64,000 bases of DNA from Lepidonotus clava. Its lineage: Eukaryota > Annelida > Polychaeta > Phyllodocida > Polynoidae. Position 1 is the first letter of the stretch, and the number at the start of each line of letters is the position of its first letter. The translations under genes were made by a program, and so were the position numbers. The stretch is taken from NCBI GenBank assembly GCA_936440205.1, contig OW387139.1:29414378-29478377 (forward strand). The letters are read 5' to 3'. A model generated the notes under the pieces. It worked only from the letters and a program-made list of their open reading frames with translations, was not told the origin of the DNA and made no database searches. Positions 13,178 to 27,969 of the stretch are shown one piece after another.

Positions 13178-16100
13178 GACCTTCTTATTTTGGTCTTACA
13201 TGACAGGATATTTCTTATTTTTGTGAGAGTAATTCGGCAGATCTGCTTTCAGTTTTGCGGAGGAGCCGGTAACGAACTAAAATGAGTAAGCTTATATCGG
13301 CATACTTTGTAATGTGTCTGTGGATATTGTTAAACCGTGCCCGCTGGATGGGATGGTTGGATATTTTTGTCACCTGACAGGAATGTAACGATTGGCCATA
13401 TATGCAATGATTAACCTGGTCGACCGAGAAAAGTATGCTTCTAAAGGCATGCTTCTTAAAACCGAAGAAATATTCATCATAATTAACGATAGAGAAGAGC
13501 TTTGTGAATGACCATGGTAAATAAATTATGTGCAGTCAGTCGGTGTGAGTATCCATCACTGAGATATTCACATAGCATACGACATCAATAGTTTTTGCCA
13601 CGTCGAGCGACATTTTTGTTTTTGTGGTATTTTTTGTTTTTGAGGAATTGAAAGTAAGCATCGTTTCATCAAAATCTATAGCAGCACCATTGTTTTGAAT
13701 TAGTTAGAAAGATTTCATCGTTGTGCTAATGTTATTCATCAATTGCAAATGTCTCTTGCAGTATTGTCAACATAAGCTCGGGGAAGGGTGGTAGTGAGGG
13801 TCACACTCAGAGTGGGAAGGACGTCCCACCGGCCAATGAGTAGCATGTAGTGGCCTCAGGTTGACGGATTACGGTGGTCACAATGGCAGCAGATGGGGCT
13901 GGATCCCGGTTTACCCAGCTGTGCCAACACGTCGCCCATCGCCGGCCAATAAGCCCCAGTCCGGGTGTGAACAGCCTAACAACGGCCCGCCATTTTACTC
14001 GGACATAAACCCACTGTTTGGGGGCCTCGCCCACCTCTGTGCCAACTGGCAACAACCGCGCCACTTATAATTCACAATTATAGAGTAGCTGGGAAAGGCG
14101 CAGATGGTCGATTAGACATGTCAAATATCAGTATTAATGTAAATGGCGATTACTCGGTCATGTAAAGTGGCAGGGTCAGGTACACTGAGTCAGGAGACAT
14201 TCGTTGGCGTATTGTAGAATAGAGGGAATTCCATAGACGTTTTACGATTAGATCTCTGGTTTTGAAAAGTGAAATTTGAGAGAGGATCGGTTTAGGGAAT
14301 GAATAAGCAATTTCTAAAACCAACTAATTTTCTTTCTCCATTCACTGTCGAAATAACTATCAATCTTCATTGCCCTTGTACAAACAGAGGAGGGCACTGT
14401 TTTTTGTATTCGGTCTGACAAATTAAAAAGAAGAGTCAAGTTTACGTCTTCCTTTTCTCAAGAGGCTGTGGGTTTCATTCTGACCGAGAAAGGGTTGGAT
14501 AAAACGCCAATCCTACACAGTGGTTTCTTATCTTTTTCAATTATCACAGAGATTGATTTGAACCCATCGGGGAAAGTAGTTTGTATTTTTTTGTGGTTTA
14601 AGAGTTAACTTCATCGACCAAGTTTCCTCATGGCGGTTATGTGGTTCGTAAATCTTACCAAAAATAAAAATTTGAGACGTGCTCGTTACATGTAATTTGT
14701 AGAAGGATTTGCAATAACCGAGATGCAAACAAATATATTTTCTTTCTGAATTTAAAGGCTAAAAAAGCACCAAACTAGATTCTGATATAAGCCTGATACA
14801 AACGAAGAAATTTAGTGTATGGACTCTCGATGCGATTTATTATTAAAATTCGTAATTTGATTCTACGCACTTGCAGTTTTGTGTCATGGTTGCTTTGCTG
14901 ATGGTATTTTAAGTACTCATTACACAAATTGGCCGGTGGACCATAGCCTTTGCCCGCCAGAGGTCATACCCGTCACCCCAGCGCATGTCGTTACCCTCAA
15001 CCGTCTGCGGCGGAGGGCTCGTACACGGGGCAGTGAAGAAAAGGAAAAAAAGAGGAGGGCAGACAAGCCAACTTCTTTAGTGGGTAATGGAAAGACTTAA
15101 CACAATATTCGCCAGGAGACGTGATTAGATTAACCGGGACAGACAGTGGTCTGAGGCCGGGTGTGAGGGTGGGGTAGGTGGCCGGCTCGCCATCGGAGAA
15201 GGCTACACTTACTCCATTACATATAGTCAGCAAATGGTGAGCAAAAGAACATACTAATGGAGCTTTTCCTTATCAGCACAAAATAAAACAGCAAAAGAAG
15301 AAAACAACACGAGTGGGGAGTTATTAATTCAATATCCAGCAAATCCTTGAGGTGTTGCAATTAAAAGACATATCTCTTTATTATATCCATGCCTGTTGAT
15401 TAACAGTCAGTAGGCGAAACTATTGCCAGAAAGATGTCTTATATTTCAGGAGACAAATTGTTGGGGTTACAAAAGCACTTAACACTTGCAATGATCAAAT
15501 GCTAGCCCTGCTCCCATCCATCCTAATAACTCAGATATGCCATTTCCTAACCACTTCCGACCAATGCCTCGCGTTCTGCTTCGCTCTGACTTATCCAATT
15601 TGCTCGGCTGGGGCCTAGTGGGAAAGAGAGCAAAGGCGGGTGAGATGCACTTCATTTGTGCACAGCGGGCCGGCATGTGCGCCTCTCTCACTGGCAGTAG
15701 ATCTCCAGAAGTGCAGACATATAGAGCAGAATTGGTGCTAGCTGTGGTGGGCGAGTGTCTCAGCTACTGCTCATGCCCGGGGATCATTAAGCCTCACAGA
15801 GAGAGCTGCTCGCGGCCTTTGCTGACCGCCTGGTGGTCTTAACCTGCTCAACACACACACGCCCATTGCCAGAAACGTCTTTCGCAAACACACAAATTGA
15901 TATATACGTTTTACGCCTCAGATAGAAGAGACCAAAGGCCAACAGCCCCTACCACCCTCTGCACCGAAATAAAGAGTTAGTTCCTCTTCCATAAATAACA
16001 GAAAAAAACATGTAAATATTTCTAATATCCTTTTGGGAAAACGATGACTAGGTATTATTATGATTCATGGGTGGTTACATCCCGACAGTGTTATATAGTA

Positions 16101-16799
16101 TGGGTATTGGTAGGCTAGCGGCCACTTATTGGGCTTTGGAACATGGCGTAAGCTGCCTCCTAAATCCCGGAACTGTTCTGCCATACTCGGGTCGCTTCGG
16201 GCGTACATCCATTTGCTACATATTGGTACATGGCATTTTAACATTAACTTAAGTATCCAAATCCCAAATTGAGTTACCCGACGGCTGGGCTAAAGGGACG
16301 TTTGGTATTAAGTGCTTTCAGGGGGATTGCCTTAGGTCATTTTAGACCTTGTTCTCTCATGATGTTTTCGTTTAGGTCTCGCAGACCATAACCTCTGCCT
16401 CTCGTAGCTCGCCGGGCGGCTTGTCCATTTGTATTCAGGGTCCTTAATGCCTTGGGCTAACATGGCTTCCATGTGCTTGCACTAGGGGCCTCGTATATTG
16501 TGTTGCCCACATAGAGCAATATTGTGATTGATATCACGACAACAAACGACGATGTGTGCAAAGACTACGTTAGGATCTCTACCACTGCGAATATTATCAG
16601 TGACCATCGATAAAAGGCGGACACGTGTACATACTTTTCAGAATGGGTTGGCACCCGTTGTCAATATACTTTCAAAATACATCATTTCTCGACCATCATA
16701 GTTATGTTCCATATGCAAAAATAAGGGTCGGTATTATTACATAAAGGCCAACAGTGGCGCTGCAGGTTAAACTGTATCATTAAATTATAGAATAACTTC
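13178..16799. other. Intergenic DNA, no gene recognised
   Basis: Alternating GC-rich islands (13800-14070, 14930-15190, 15500-15840) and AT-rich DNA. Open frames reach 101 codons (15537-15842) without a recognisable domain or splice sites. One copy of the recurring word GAGCTGCTC is at 15803-15811. Confidence 0.5.
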
Positions 16800-16836
16800 G
16801 GGGGGGGGGGGGATTTGGTTGGGGGGGGGGGGGGGG
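16800..16836 (+). repeat. Two long G runs
   Basis: Thirteen G at 16800-16812 and sixteen G at 16821-16836 are separated by ATTTGGTT. The pair can form G-quadruplexes on the plus strand. Homopolymer length here may be unreliable in any assembly. Confidence 0.85.
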
Positions 16837-18651
16837 CATTGGGGTTGTGAATGCTTTGGTTGGACTGAGGTTCTGGCATAGTTTTGTATATTGCGTTCAT
16901 CAAGAAGCATAAGTAACCTCCATCCTGCACATACCTAGAATTGAGATGGCAATTCAGGAGGTAAGAAATTCACAAAAAGGGTAGATTATTTTGAGTATTG
17001 ACTGGTGAACATATACTTATATGTATATATATATATACGATTGGAGAGAGGAGAGGAGGGAGACGGAGTGAGAGGACACACATAGGGAGCTGCCCGGCCA
17101 CCCCCAGCTGTCTGCGGAGATAGCAGGTCGGTGGGGCAGCACGTCGTGACCTTTTCATGGCTTTGGTGGGCTCCACCGGCCACCTGGAAATAATAGAGGC
17201 TGACAGGTGTGAGCAACCACCTAGGGATGACAGATAAACTGGGTCATGTTGAGCTCATCTTAGGTAGGACCCCTCCGCCAGCTATACCAATTGCTCGTCT
17301 TTTGGCCCAGAACAAATTACGTAAATGTCAACTTTCCCACTACATATATCTGATATATAACCCAAGTGTACTGTTTTCTTTGTATCCCTGCCTGGCTTAT
17401 TGTGTTGGGCCAAGAGAAATTCTCCAAATGTATGTTAAACGTTTTAGTGGAGACACATCTCGGCAAATGAATGTGTTGAATTTCCTATGGGGCTGGATTT
17501 TGGGGCCTGGCTGCTTTTACTTTCATTCTATTGATCGGTAGGTTGCTATTATAATAGTGTGGCGTCCGCATTAGCACATTCTAAAAGAGAGGGGCACTTA
17601 CATTCAGACTACGATTAGTCGAAAGCACTGCATATAAAGGCAATTGTTTGTTTGTTTCCTATTTATAAGAATTATAGATTATGTGTATGAAAAGGCTGAA
17701 TATCGACGAAAACCATACATGTATGAAAGATGTTCAGGATAAATAAAATGAACTTATAAAAAGAAAATCAGCATTCAATAATTATGTACTGCCTTCGATA
17801 AAGACTTATTCATTCTAATGTTTTCGCATTTCATCGGCAGAATATCTGCAGGCTATTTGAATAATCAAAATCAAACGTGAATTGTAGCTTTTGTTAATAT
17901 AATTGCATATGTCTACAGCATCAGTGAGGCATATGTACGCATATCCCTTTTTTCCGAAATCTAGAACTGTACCTGTCTTAATGCCGCACATGCAGTTCAG
18001 GGTTGAGTAACATGTTGGACATACAGATTACTCCAGGGTTTAGTCCTAAGTAAAACCAACATACAAGTGGAGAGTACTAGTGGGCTGCCACCACTTCACC
18101 ACCCACCACTTAAAGCCCCACTACTAAAGGAACAATGCCCCCACAGAGAACAATGTGACTAATTGAAGCATAATGTGCAAAGTACACAGCATTGCACTAA
18201 ACAGCGCCTTCATTAGTGTTTGCTTTTAATCCCATTTCGAACAATCCCTAAGCAGATTTTCTGGATACAAAGGAATACTCCGTCTTTTTCTTCTGGGTAT
18301 GTATTGAGAGGCATCCATGTTGTACACTAACAAATGGTTTATAAGAGCATTAGCTGAAAACGGGATGGAGCCGACTAAATGTCTGCAAGGCCATATTTCC
18401 TTTGTTCTCTGAACCAAGAAAAGCAGAGCAATTCAATAAGATGGAGGCCTACTTTTTATGCCAGAGTAATGTTCTTTACGACTAATGTATTGATCAACGC
18501 TTTCATTATGTTTCATAACCACAATGGCATTTAAGCACTAAAAATAGAAAGGGATTGTATATTGTTTCATATGTACGCTAAAGTATATATTGTAACATTT
18601 TTTCGAACAAGTCCACATTGAAGATTGGACCTTTGAAATTTGTCTTACTCT
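16837..18651. other. Intergenic DNA, no gene recognised
   Basis: A short TA-rich microsatellite lies near 17018-17038. A GC-rich patch (17040-17290) is followed by AT-rich DNA. The 110-codon frame at 17209-17541 resembles nothing I know. Confidence 0.5.
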
Positions 18652-18895
18652 CACTGCACGAAAAAAGACCTTTTAGGACCTTTAAGTTTGTGTAAATGGA
18701 GCCATTGAGGTGTGCTAAAGGTAGTGGAAAGGTCATCTTTACAAGACCTTTCCAAAACTTTTCCAGGTGGCCTTTACAAATTCATTAAAGATCTTGCAAT
18801 GGTATTGGAAAGGTGACATTTCCTATGCCTTTAATGAACCTCAATGGCTCCCTTTACAAAATCAAAGGTCATTAAAGGTCTAATTTCGCGCAGTG
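18652..18895. mobile_element. CACTA (EnSpm)-like MITE, 244 bp
   Basis: The element starts CACTGCACGAAAAAAGACC and ends in the inverted counterpart GGTCTAATTTCGCGCAGTG. The imperfect terminal inverted repeats continue for about 60 bp, including GGAGCCATTGAGGT in both arms. TCT flanks both ends (18649-18651 and 18896-18898). A CACTG terminus with a 3-bp target duplication is typical of the CACTA/EnSpm superfamily. It has no coding capacity, so it must have been moved by a transposase made elsewhere. The centre holds further inverted GGAAAGGTC/GACCTTTCC words. About 20% divergence between arms suggests an old copy. Confidence 0.8.
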
Positions 18896-18898
18896 TCT

Positions 18899-21800
18899 GT
18901 GTTCGAATTTGTATTGATAGGCCTATACGTGATATAATCATCAGACAATGGCTGCACATACATACCCCATCGATCTATTTGAGCATTTGTTTCGTAGCAC
19001 ATATTGGCTACTGAATGCCATATGCATCCCAGAGTCTGCCTAGAGAGAATAGGGACATAATGTTGATTCAGTATAAATTATATGGGTTGGACATACAGAC
19101 CTCTGCGCCTTTGGTTTGCGGCATATTAGGATTAATGGCGGCCGGAAGTGACGTAGACCGCCGGTTCTACGGTACGCCACCAGGGGCCCAGCTAATCCTC
19201 TCGTCATAAAGAGGACATCTCGTGCCACGTGATCATGCTCGGAGTATGACGTAATCAGATCCACAGTTATGGAGCACTTAGCATAGACATTTGGCTTACT
19301 TGGTACAAGGCCGACTCTAAACTAAAGAGCCCCAAACATGCGCCAACTATGAGATTACATTTGCCAGTAATAGGTACATATGAATCTTGCCTTTCCTTAA
19401 AAGCATATATAGGCACAGCTGCAGGTTATTGGACACGCACATAGAATTTTATCAGAAACAGGGGTATTGCATTGCTATTAGGCGGTATTGCTTCGTTTGC
19501 TTTGTTTACAAGAAACTAGCACAATTGTTTAAGTGCTACCGGAGTAGTGCTCACTCTCAATAAAGATATCGTTAGATGATTACCTGGCCGTCCCATTTAG
19601 CAATTGTCCATTAGGGTATACCAGGTTAATTAGGTATTCCATTGTCAATAAGGTGGCTTTTGTTTACCGTGTTCTAAATCCTTTCTGCACATGACTGGCA
19701 ATAAAGCATTTGTTTATAACATTTAGAGTTGTTTCATCTCGAAGTCTGTTTTTTTGTAGCCTAAATGTCCGATGGCACAAGAGCATATATAAGAGCAGCT
19801 CACCACTATCAACTTTTCACTGTCATATTTTAGATAGCCCAGGACAGTCTTGACCTTTCCCCTATGACGCATCACCACTTGAAGGGACGTCCCACATAAC
19901 TTGGCTGATGTCAACCACCACCCCATACCCGCCGTCAGGTTGGCTGTACACCATGTACACCTGTCAGTAGGGGCTGGAGAGCTGCCCCGGGCGGGGGGTG
20001 CTCCCCTAAAAAAATATCCATCTAATGAACCACCCTACACCATTGTGCGTTGCAAGTACGGAGTACAAGCCTAGAATATTCGCATGTACATCTGCAACTT
20101 GTAAGATAGTTCTCTATGTTTCCCTCTCTCTAATTTTTGCAAACTTGTCGGATTTTGCAATTTCGTTCACCTTATGGGCGTTTCTCAGTATTTGAGACGT
20201 GCTTTGGTGCAGAAAAGAGACGGTCAGATAGAAAGTACCCTCCTGTCTCTCATGGGAGCGAAGTCATTGCCCGCCCTCCCCATGCAGCCCTCCTCCTACC
20301 CATCAGCATGGCCTCCCCCTCAGCCGGCGGTCTATTTCTACCCTTCGGGCCCGCTGAGAGGTCGGGCTGTACAGGTTCATCATTAGAAAGTGGGCGGGCG
20401 GGTCATAACACCTTAGGACAAGCGGCTGAAACGATCTTGTGTTAAACATTTTGGACTCTTGATGGAGAAATTAGGGTATTTTGAAGAATTTTGAATGTAA
20501 GAAAGGCTTCTGTAATGCTGTGGTAACCTGGCATTTGTGTTTCTTTCTTTTTGATCAGTGTTTAGACCTGGGGCACAATAGAGGGACGTCTGAAGCATGA
20601 TTCCCTAGATGTGGGCCAAATTATTTAATGTAACGTCCCTAATTGTTTAATGCGAAATATGTAACCCCATACATTGGAGCCGAAAATCTTTACTAAAGGG
20701 CGCACTCGCCCTTACATTGTACTCTTAATTCTGTGTCTCTCGATGTATTCCCAAATACTCTCAAGTTGCATTCGCATACTGTTTTCAGTTACTGCCCAAG
20801 ATATTATCTATAACGGCACAGCATTGGAGTAGACAATGTCATGCCTCTACTTTGATTGTAATAAGATCGCCTGCTTTAATTAGCCCAACATTCGCCCAAT
20901 AAGAAGTCAGTGTAATTGAGCTGCTCGAGGACTTCTAATTAGGAAGAAGCAAAAAATAGGAGAACAACGGTTTGAATTAATATAATCTGAATGTGATTTA
21001 GGCTGCTATTCAGGGATATCTATTAATTTCCTTATGGCTGGCATAATAGTGTCTTGTTTCAGCAAGACCACACGGCTAGATCTATTTAGCTTTACATGCG
21101 TGTGATCAGTTCTAAGGACAGACGTCGGACCATACCGACTTCTTATCATCTCACATCTATCATTCATTTCTTGACTGTGCCATCATCTTACTACACAATT
21201 TTCTATGAAAAACTAGAAAAAACACAAGTCTATCTATTAAGAGAAAAATGAGTTCTACAGTGTCCGGCTGATCGGCATCCTTTCCGACACACACAGCATC
21301 AAAGGGTTGGGCGTGGTCCGGTTATCATTCCCGGCCAGTCGTCGGCCCTGTCCCCCTTGGGGCCCAGGAGGTGGGCGACCTGGCAGCCTACGCCTCAGCA
21401 GATCGGCCCTTTTTCTTATTGACCTCAGTATTCCTTCAAAGGGCTCCGGCCTACAGTTCTGTTTATAGCCTTTATAACCCGAGTTGCATGTCGGATTGTA
21501 GGCTGATCCAAACCTTTATGCTGAGGTGGAATTTTGAAGTTGAAGTGCGCTATATCAGTATGGTGGAGTTGGTTAATACTCAGAGAATCATAATCATAAT
21601 AGGTTTCCCAAAATGTTTGACAGGAGATAAGTCACACGTGCAGCATGTGCGACATATTTTGATACTGTAAGATGTAATGATTATAGACACGAGAAGCCAC
21701 TTCATTATCTCGCAAAGGAACTCTGAGTTTTACAGAGTAAAATGTGAAGCTAGAGATTACTTTTGAAAATCAACTCATATAAAATTGGTTAATAGAATTG

Positions 21801-24800
21801 CAATTGAAATGGGAATAAGTAGGACACAAGGCTTTGCAATGTAAATGAACTCACGCTTTGTGCAATGAGAATGTGGCCGTGTGTTGGTGGATAGTTCGAC
21901 CACAAGAGAACTTGGGGTGAACCAGGTTAGGGTCAGGCAGTTTACAATAACTTCGTATAATACTCAGCTCTTATCAGCAGTCCACAGACAGCTGGCTGAC
22001 AGCCTACACACTCTGTTTGGGTGTCACAACAGTACACTTAAAGGCCGCTTGAGGGCGCATAGAAGCCGCTCGTTCTGGGCGACCTGTGACCTGAGACACG
22101 CGACGTTATGCGGGACCTAAGCACTCTGATGACCACAGCCCACCAAACTATATCTATCTAGCTTAAAAACCAACATTTCCCCCCTTTCCTTCCCCGAGCG
22201 ACCCCTCCCAGATTGCCATCTTCGGTCGGGCGCTGACCACCGTCGAACGCCCAGTGGGGGGACAGTGTTAGCGCAACCCCCAGCTAAAACTAGCGCCACC
22301 AATGTGAAGCTCATGCGAACTTAACGCTCCATTGGCCGCGACTTTCCTGCCATTTGTAGGCCTGACCTTTCACAGACTAGTGTTAGTTTAATTACACAAG
22401 AATTCTCCTTCTCAAATCGACTTTTCTCCGCCGAGCGGCAATGTCCAGTGCGCGCATGGGCGAGTCGTTGGATGGGGGCGCCTACTTCCGGTCAATACGG
22501 GGTAATCGAGGGGTGGTGGCTGGACGCTGTGGTCAGCAGTAAAGTATGGATTCCGGATGGCCGCGGCAAATTGTAGCCGGTCAAATATGAGAGTTGGGCA
22601 GGCGGTCCAACATGGGGCCCAACATGGCGCACAGCGCACATCGCACCGCAGTAATCGTGCGAACACTACGACCAGACTGTCCCACTTTCAGGACGCTCAG
22701 CATACGCTTAGTCTGAGCTTCCAACCCTGACAAACGCGGCGTCAGATATAAAAGGCCACGCGACCTCGCTTTATGTGTCCTTAAATATTAAATTATATGT
22801 TCTAATAAATCATGCAAGTAACACATCATTATAAATTGGCTGTAATGGAGCATGTTATTACAATTCTTGCATGCTATTGTTTTATCCCTTCTATAGTAGG
22901 CCTATTTGGTGCGCAACGGCTATCAAAATGTTCATGGAAAACAGATAAGAGGTGGACATAAACAAGCTTAATTATGATGCATACTGTATCAGTGAAACGC
23001 AAACCATAAACTGACACTGACATGTGGTTGTCTTTAAGGTTACTGACAATGAAACTTCTCAAGAGCATTTCTTACTTTCTGTTCCTAGCCGAATGATGGA
23101 GAGAGGCGACTAGCTCGGGAGGTGCTCAGACCGGGGGCGAGCTGCTCTCCGAGGCAGATGTCCTGCTCGTGTTGTCAAAACCCGTCATCAATCACTCTGT
23201 CCCTAAGAGCTCAACGAGCAGCTCGTGGCTGATCAACACTCCCAGTTTAATTACCTTAATGGAGCGTCCTCGTGTCGGGGACACATAGGACCATAAATAG
23301 TCCGCACCTCCTCCCTCCACAGGACATGGGAGTAAAGTGCTTGGGATAAAAATCCCATTTTTCTTCCACTGGTTCTTATGTTCACCGCTTAGCCGATGTG
23401 AGCAGTAACAGGACACTGAACAACTTGTTTTACACATTAAAGACCTCCTAGTCCATCGACTCTATCTTGGTAGGCGAGGTGGTAAAGTGCATTTCTCAGA
23501 CTTCTGTTTTCGGCACTGACTTACGCTAATGCAAATCTTTTGTTCAACCTTTCACGTATCATGTTAAACCTTAAATTATAAAAGTGTCAAATAGCTATTT
23601 CATTTATTCCAGTTTTAACCCTGTCAAACCATTCTTGGCGGGAGTCAAATGTTTTTTTGAAATGTGCCTTGGTCAAATTTGTTAAACATGTCTCAAAGTC
23701 TTATAATAATAATGCTGGCAAAAATGATCATATGTATTCACATAATGAAAACGTATGACCAAGATAAAGGGGATAACGCCTTTTCTTCTTCTCTCTTGTT
23801 TTTTAAATCGTCGACACATTATATCCAAGTCAGCCTACATGTATAAACAGCTGATAAAACGTCACAATGCGGCAAAAAGTATACTAATAGGCCTATATGT
23901 ATCTAAACTGACTAACCTCGTGTATACAAGATCAATTTGTTAATTGATAGTGATGTAGTGCTCACAATTTACAGAAGTTATGAATAATTGATCACAGCTT
24001 GAGTGATGTCCTATATCAACTATCATACACAGTGTGAGGTTATATACTCATCACTTAGAAGGCATGTGGGAGCTATGGATTTATAAGAATACTTGGGTGC
24101 CAAGATCTTAGTCTAGCCGACAAGCTATCAATAATACGAGACAGTGTTGTTATGTAATTTGGATATGCATATAATTATGTTGCGTACTCGAGATGAATCG
24201 ATCGTGAAATGATATGTGAAAGTCTGACCTCCTTTGCTAAATAATGGATGTAATAGAAACACATTGTGAACGTTCTAAATGATAATATTCTATATCCTCA
24301 ACCTAAATAAATTTCCAGATACAATGTATGTAAGACTAATGGAGTGAAATTGTGCTCACAAAAAGATACAATTGTAAATTGTTGTTCAAAGATCATGGAC
24401 AAATTATCATGAGTGAATATGGACAGACCGAGTACTTCATTTTAATGAATAACGTAACTAATTTTCCTTGAGTTATATGAAGATACTTGTATATGGTGAA
24501 TGAAAATTATTGAATAGCATAATGTTGAAAGTGGCTTCACTACGCATATTGCTGAGTGTCTAATCATGGCGAACATGGCCAATTTGCATCGTACTTCTGC
24601 CCGCTGTGCTACGAGGCAGCTCATAGCTGACTCCAGCTCTTAAGGTAACTGTTACGTGTATCCAAGTAGCGGTTATGTTAACTGTTAGTAGCCAGTAGTA
24701 GGCGTGTTTGCCAATGGGCCTCATTAACACCTAGAGTGTTGCGGCAGGGAGCCGAAGGTAGGAGAAGGCTAATTGGGGCTAAGTAGATGGATGCAATTAT

Positions 24801-27800
24801 CAGGCCTGATGAACTTGGCACACTTCAGGCTGAGAGGCCTGTGGTAGCGGGGGACGAGATCTATAGCATCCATTGACCTAATAACATCAGATCGGAATCA
24901 TGAAACCATTTTTCTTTCTTGTCCTGATGCACAGAAACAGTCAACCTGACAACATTGCTCTACTGTATTATTTAACTTAGACCATGGAGACTAGCGGCAG
25001 GCTTCACAAAGCAGGGATGTATGGAGGGAAGGGGCGGTTCAGGGAGATTGGGGGGATCTTTGCCTAACAAGGTCGGTGTGAAATTCAATGTAGTGACTAA
25101 GTGATCTATCGGCGGTCGGGGGAGTGGGGAGGCGGCCGCCATTACTCTCCGACCATACATCAACGCCCCACACCCCCTTCAGCTGCTGACGCTGACGACC
25201 AGGACAACCACCGTTCATGTCTGGTGCCCTGGAGTCGCCACCCTCACCGACCTGGCGTCCACATCCGCCTTTCAGGGCAGCCCTCCATGTGTCCATCGAA
25301 TATAGGCAATGAAAACAGGCGGAATGAATTCACAGCTGCATGTGTTATGTATCCTGATTGAATTTAGACCCTATTTCTGTGAGTGGTGTGACGGGGCCCG
25401 CCCCGTTTCAAAGACCACCAACTCCTCATCCCCCCTGCTTTGTGGTAGTGGGAGCAGGAGGCAGTAAGGCTCAGCTAATGCCGCCAATGCCTCGGCCGCG
25501 TCTCGTCCTCGTGCCGGCTCCGACAGGGCTTTAGACGGCGGTGAGCGGCGGCCGCTTGTTGAGTCCATCACATTTGACGCATGGCTTGGCGCAGCCTTCA
25601 GTGGCGGGTCCCAGGCCTATGCACGGCTTAACCCCAACTTTTCAGATCGGTGTTAGCCTGCCCCTGTTAGCGGAAGGTAAACCGACGTTTCTCACCTTCT
25701 GAAAGTATCTAATACTTATAATACTCAGTGGATTCGGATGTAGTTGGCGGGGAAAGCCCTGCTCTGCCTGGTGCCAAATTGGTCGCTAAACCTAGAGTGG
25801 TATGTGGAATACCCACGCACTGCTTTCACTCCAAATATAAGACTACTTCATAAATGGCGTTTACAATAGCCAAATAGTAACCCCTCCCACTTGAAGGCTT
25901 TCAGCTATGTATGATTACCATATTAAACCATGGTTAGGAAGAAAATATGAGCAGTTCCAATAGATAGAGTGGCACTTATACAAATACAGTGCGTTTCGGT
26001 TGCCAAATTAACTCGCCAGCTACAGCTACAAATGCCAGTGTTTGGCAGAAGCATGTAGGAGAAAGCGTTCTGAACCCAGACAGAGTAGGCCCGAAGGGGT
26101 AAAGGCGGGCTTTAGACAGCCGTCTACATGCCAGCATAAGTCGGTCTGAATCTGCAGTTAGTTTCTTTCCCATGCGGAGGCACGTTCATTAAGCTCAGAG
26201 GCAAGCGGCTTTCAAGTCCTTCTTTACCTCCTCTATTCGCATGGGAAGGATCGACTGGTCTGTATATCGCAAACACCAATTCCAAGGCAACTGTAAAACT
26301 TATTTACAGAGTACCAGTATTTTGGGTCGCCACTTTGCCGCTGACAGAATAAGGTCTCCCTTTATAACGCGGCGTATTCATCATGAGCTCCCGACGGCCC
26401 GGTGGCCCTGCTCCACTTCTACACAAGTAAAGTGAGCACTCCAGGGGCCTTAGACCCAGGAGTACATCAAACACCCTGTGTTCTGGTATTCACTTAATGC
26501 CAATTAATTTGTCCCGAGTAAGGAAGGAGGTGGTGGCTGAAGCCGCCGGAGGCTGAGCCGTATTAACTGAGGGATCATAATTAGAACGGAGCGCTGTATT
26601 ACAGCCTAAGCCAAACATTTTTATTAACCAATGGATTTTTGGTATTGACTGTGTGGTATTCTGTGTACAATCGGATCTAGGTCGGTTCAGCTTCTACAGA
26701 ATAACAGCATTGGGTGTTTTTCATGTAAGAACTATTATGTCTGGGATGTTGATTCCGATTGCTATTCTCATAATTATACATTGCTTTGAATGATATTTTG
26801 AATCGGCCCGCAGGTTGTTAGCTTATTTAGTATTATGAAATACATGCATTATGCATAGTGCAGATATCTTCAAAAGAAGAAAAAAAACGCATGTAAAGCA
26901 ATTGACCCGCTTTACACGACGATAGATATTGATTTCGTTTCGCAGACCAAATTTGTATCTTACAGTTATTGTAAGTACCCAGGATAAAGCCCTTTTAAGC
27001 TTGCTGAACCATTCACAGAAAAAACAGCGTTGACCCAGTTGTTTTCCAGTAACAACCTAAATTCAGCACCCCTTAAATCCCCCTAAATCAGGCCTAAGCC
27101 GAATGGCTCCTCCTCATTACGATTGGCCATGATCCGTACCCCTGGGAATAGTTCAGTGGGCGTCCAGGAGGCTGTCGACCGCCAGCAGTAGCCCAGACCT
27201 CCCCTGGGCTTTAAGCTAGGTCCAGATGAACCCTGACGCTGCTGATAGGTCACGTCTAGCTGCTGACCACTTCTGATTATCGGCTACTGATGCCAGGCAA
27301 GGTCGATTGGACCTTACGTTTGGTTGGAGCAGGATGGCGAATATTTGGTATTTTTAAAAAAAATGAATGTATGATACAGTGCATTAGGGATATGTAATGG
27401 AAACATAATACTGATAGAGTGCTTAGAATTTTCTGTAATCAAAACATAAATGCAAAGTACCATTTTAGCTCGATTTTAGTTAAACCTCATCCTACGAGTA
27501 CCAAAGAAATCGCATGGTTCTCACGTCAATGTAGTCAATCTTTCGTTCAAGCAGACCAGAGCAGTTCCGATGCAAGGTAAATCAAACTCTGAAAGTGAAG
27601 AACATGTGAAAGAGCGCGTCGAGGTTATGTTTTTTTGAGTGACATAAATTCAGCCTTCTCTCCTCCAACAACCACTTTGCCTTCCCATTTCGGCAGATTT
27701 CTGCCCCCTGCTGCGAGCTATATTGAGCCTCAAATGATGCGAATACGTTGGATGGTAGATTTGCCGCTAGGGTAGAAGGGCACATGGCGTCGGGGCCCGT

Positions 27801-27969
27801 CTTCCCATCTCCGCCCCTGCCCCAGGCTCCGTCGGCCACTGACCACTAATGGAGGTAGGCTTTGGCCCTAATAGACTGGCAACATGCTCCTCCCACACCC
27901 GGCCGCTGCCCGGCACACCGTCCCGCCCCAGCCCGGCCCCGCCGCCTATTTACCACTGGCTTTTCACAG
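18899..27969. other. Intergenic DNA, no gene recognised
   Basis: No gene is supported. GC-rich islands occur near 19140-19240, 20230-20420, 22020-22540, 23100-23330, 25000-25600 and 27680-27960. GAGCTGCTC or its complement occurs at 20918, 23139 and 23216. A CTCF-like CCGCTTGAGGGCGCA lies at 22044-22058. TGTACA appears twice three bases apart near 19950. Open frames reach about 100 codons without family signatures. Confidence 0.5.

Noticed and set aside
21947-21961. 15-base match to the arm of a loxP site (ATAACTTCGTATAAT)
   Set aside because: There is no second arm or spacer, so no recombination site; probably coincidence, although a vector trace could be excluded by checking raw reads.
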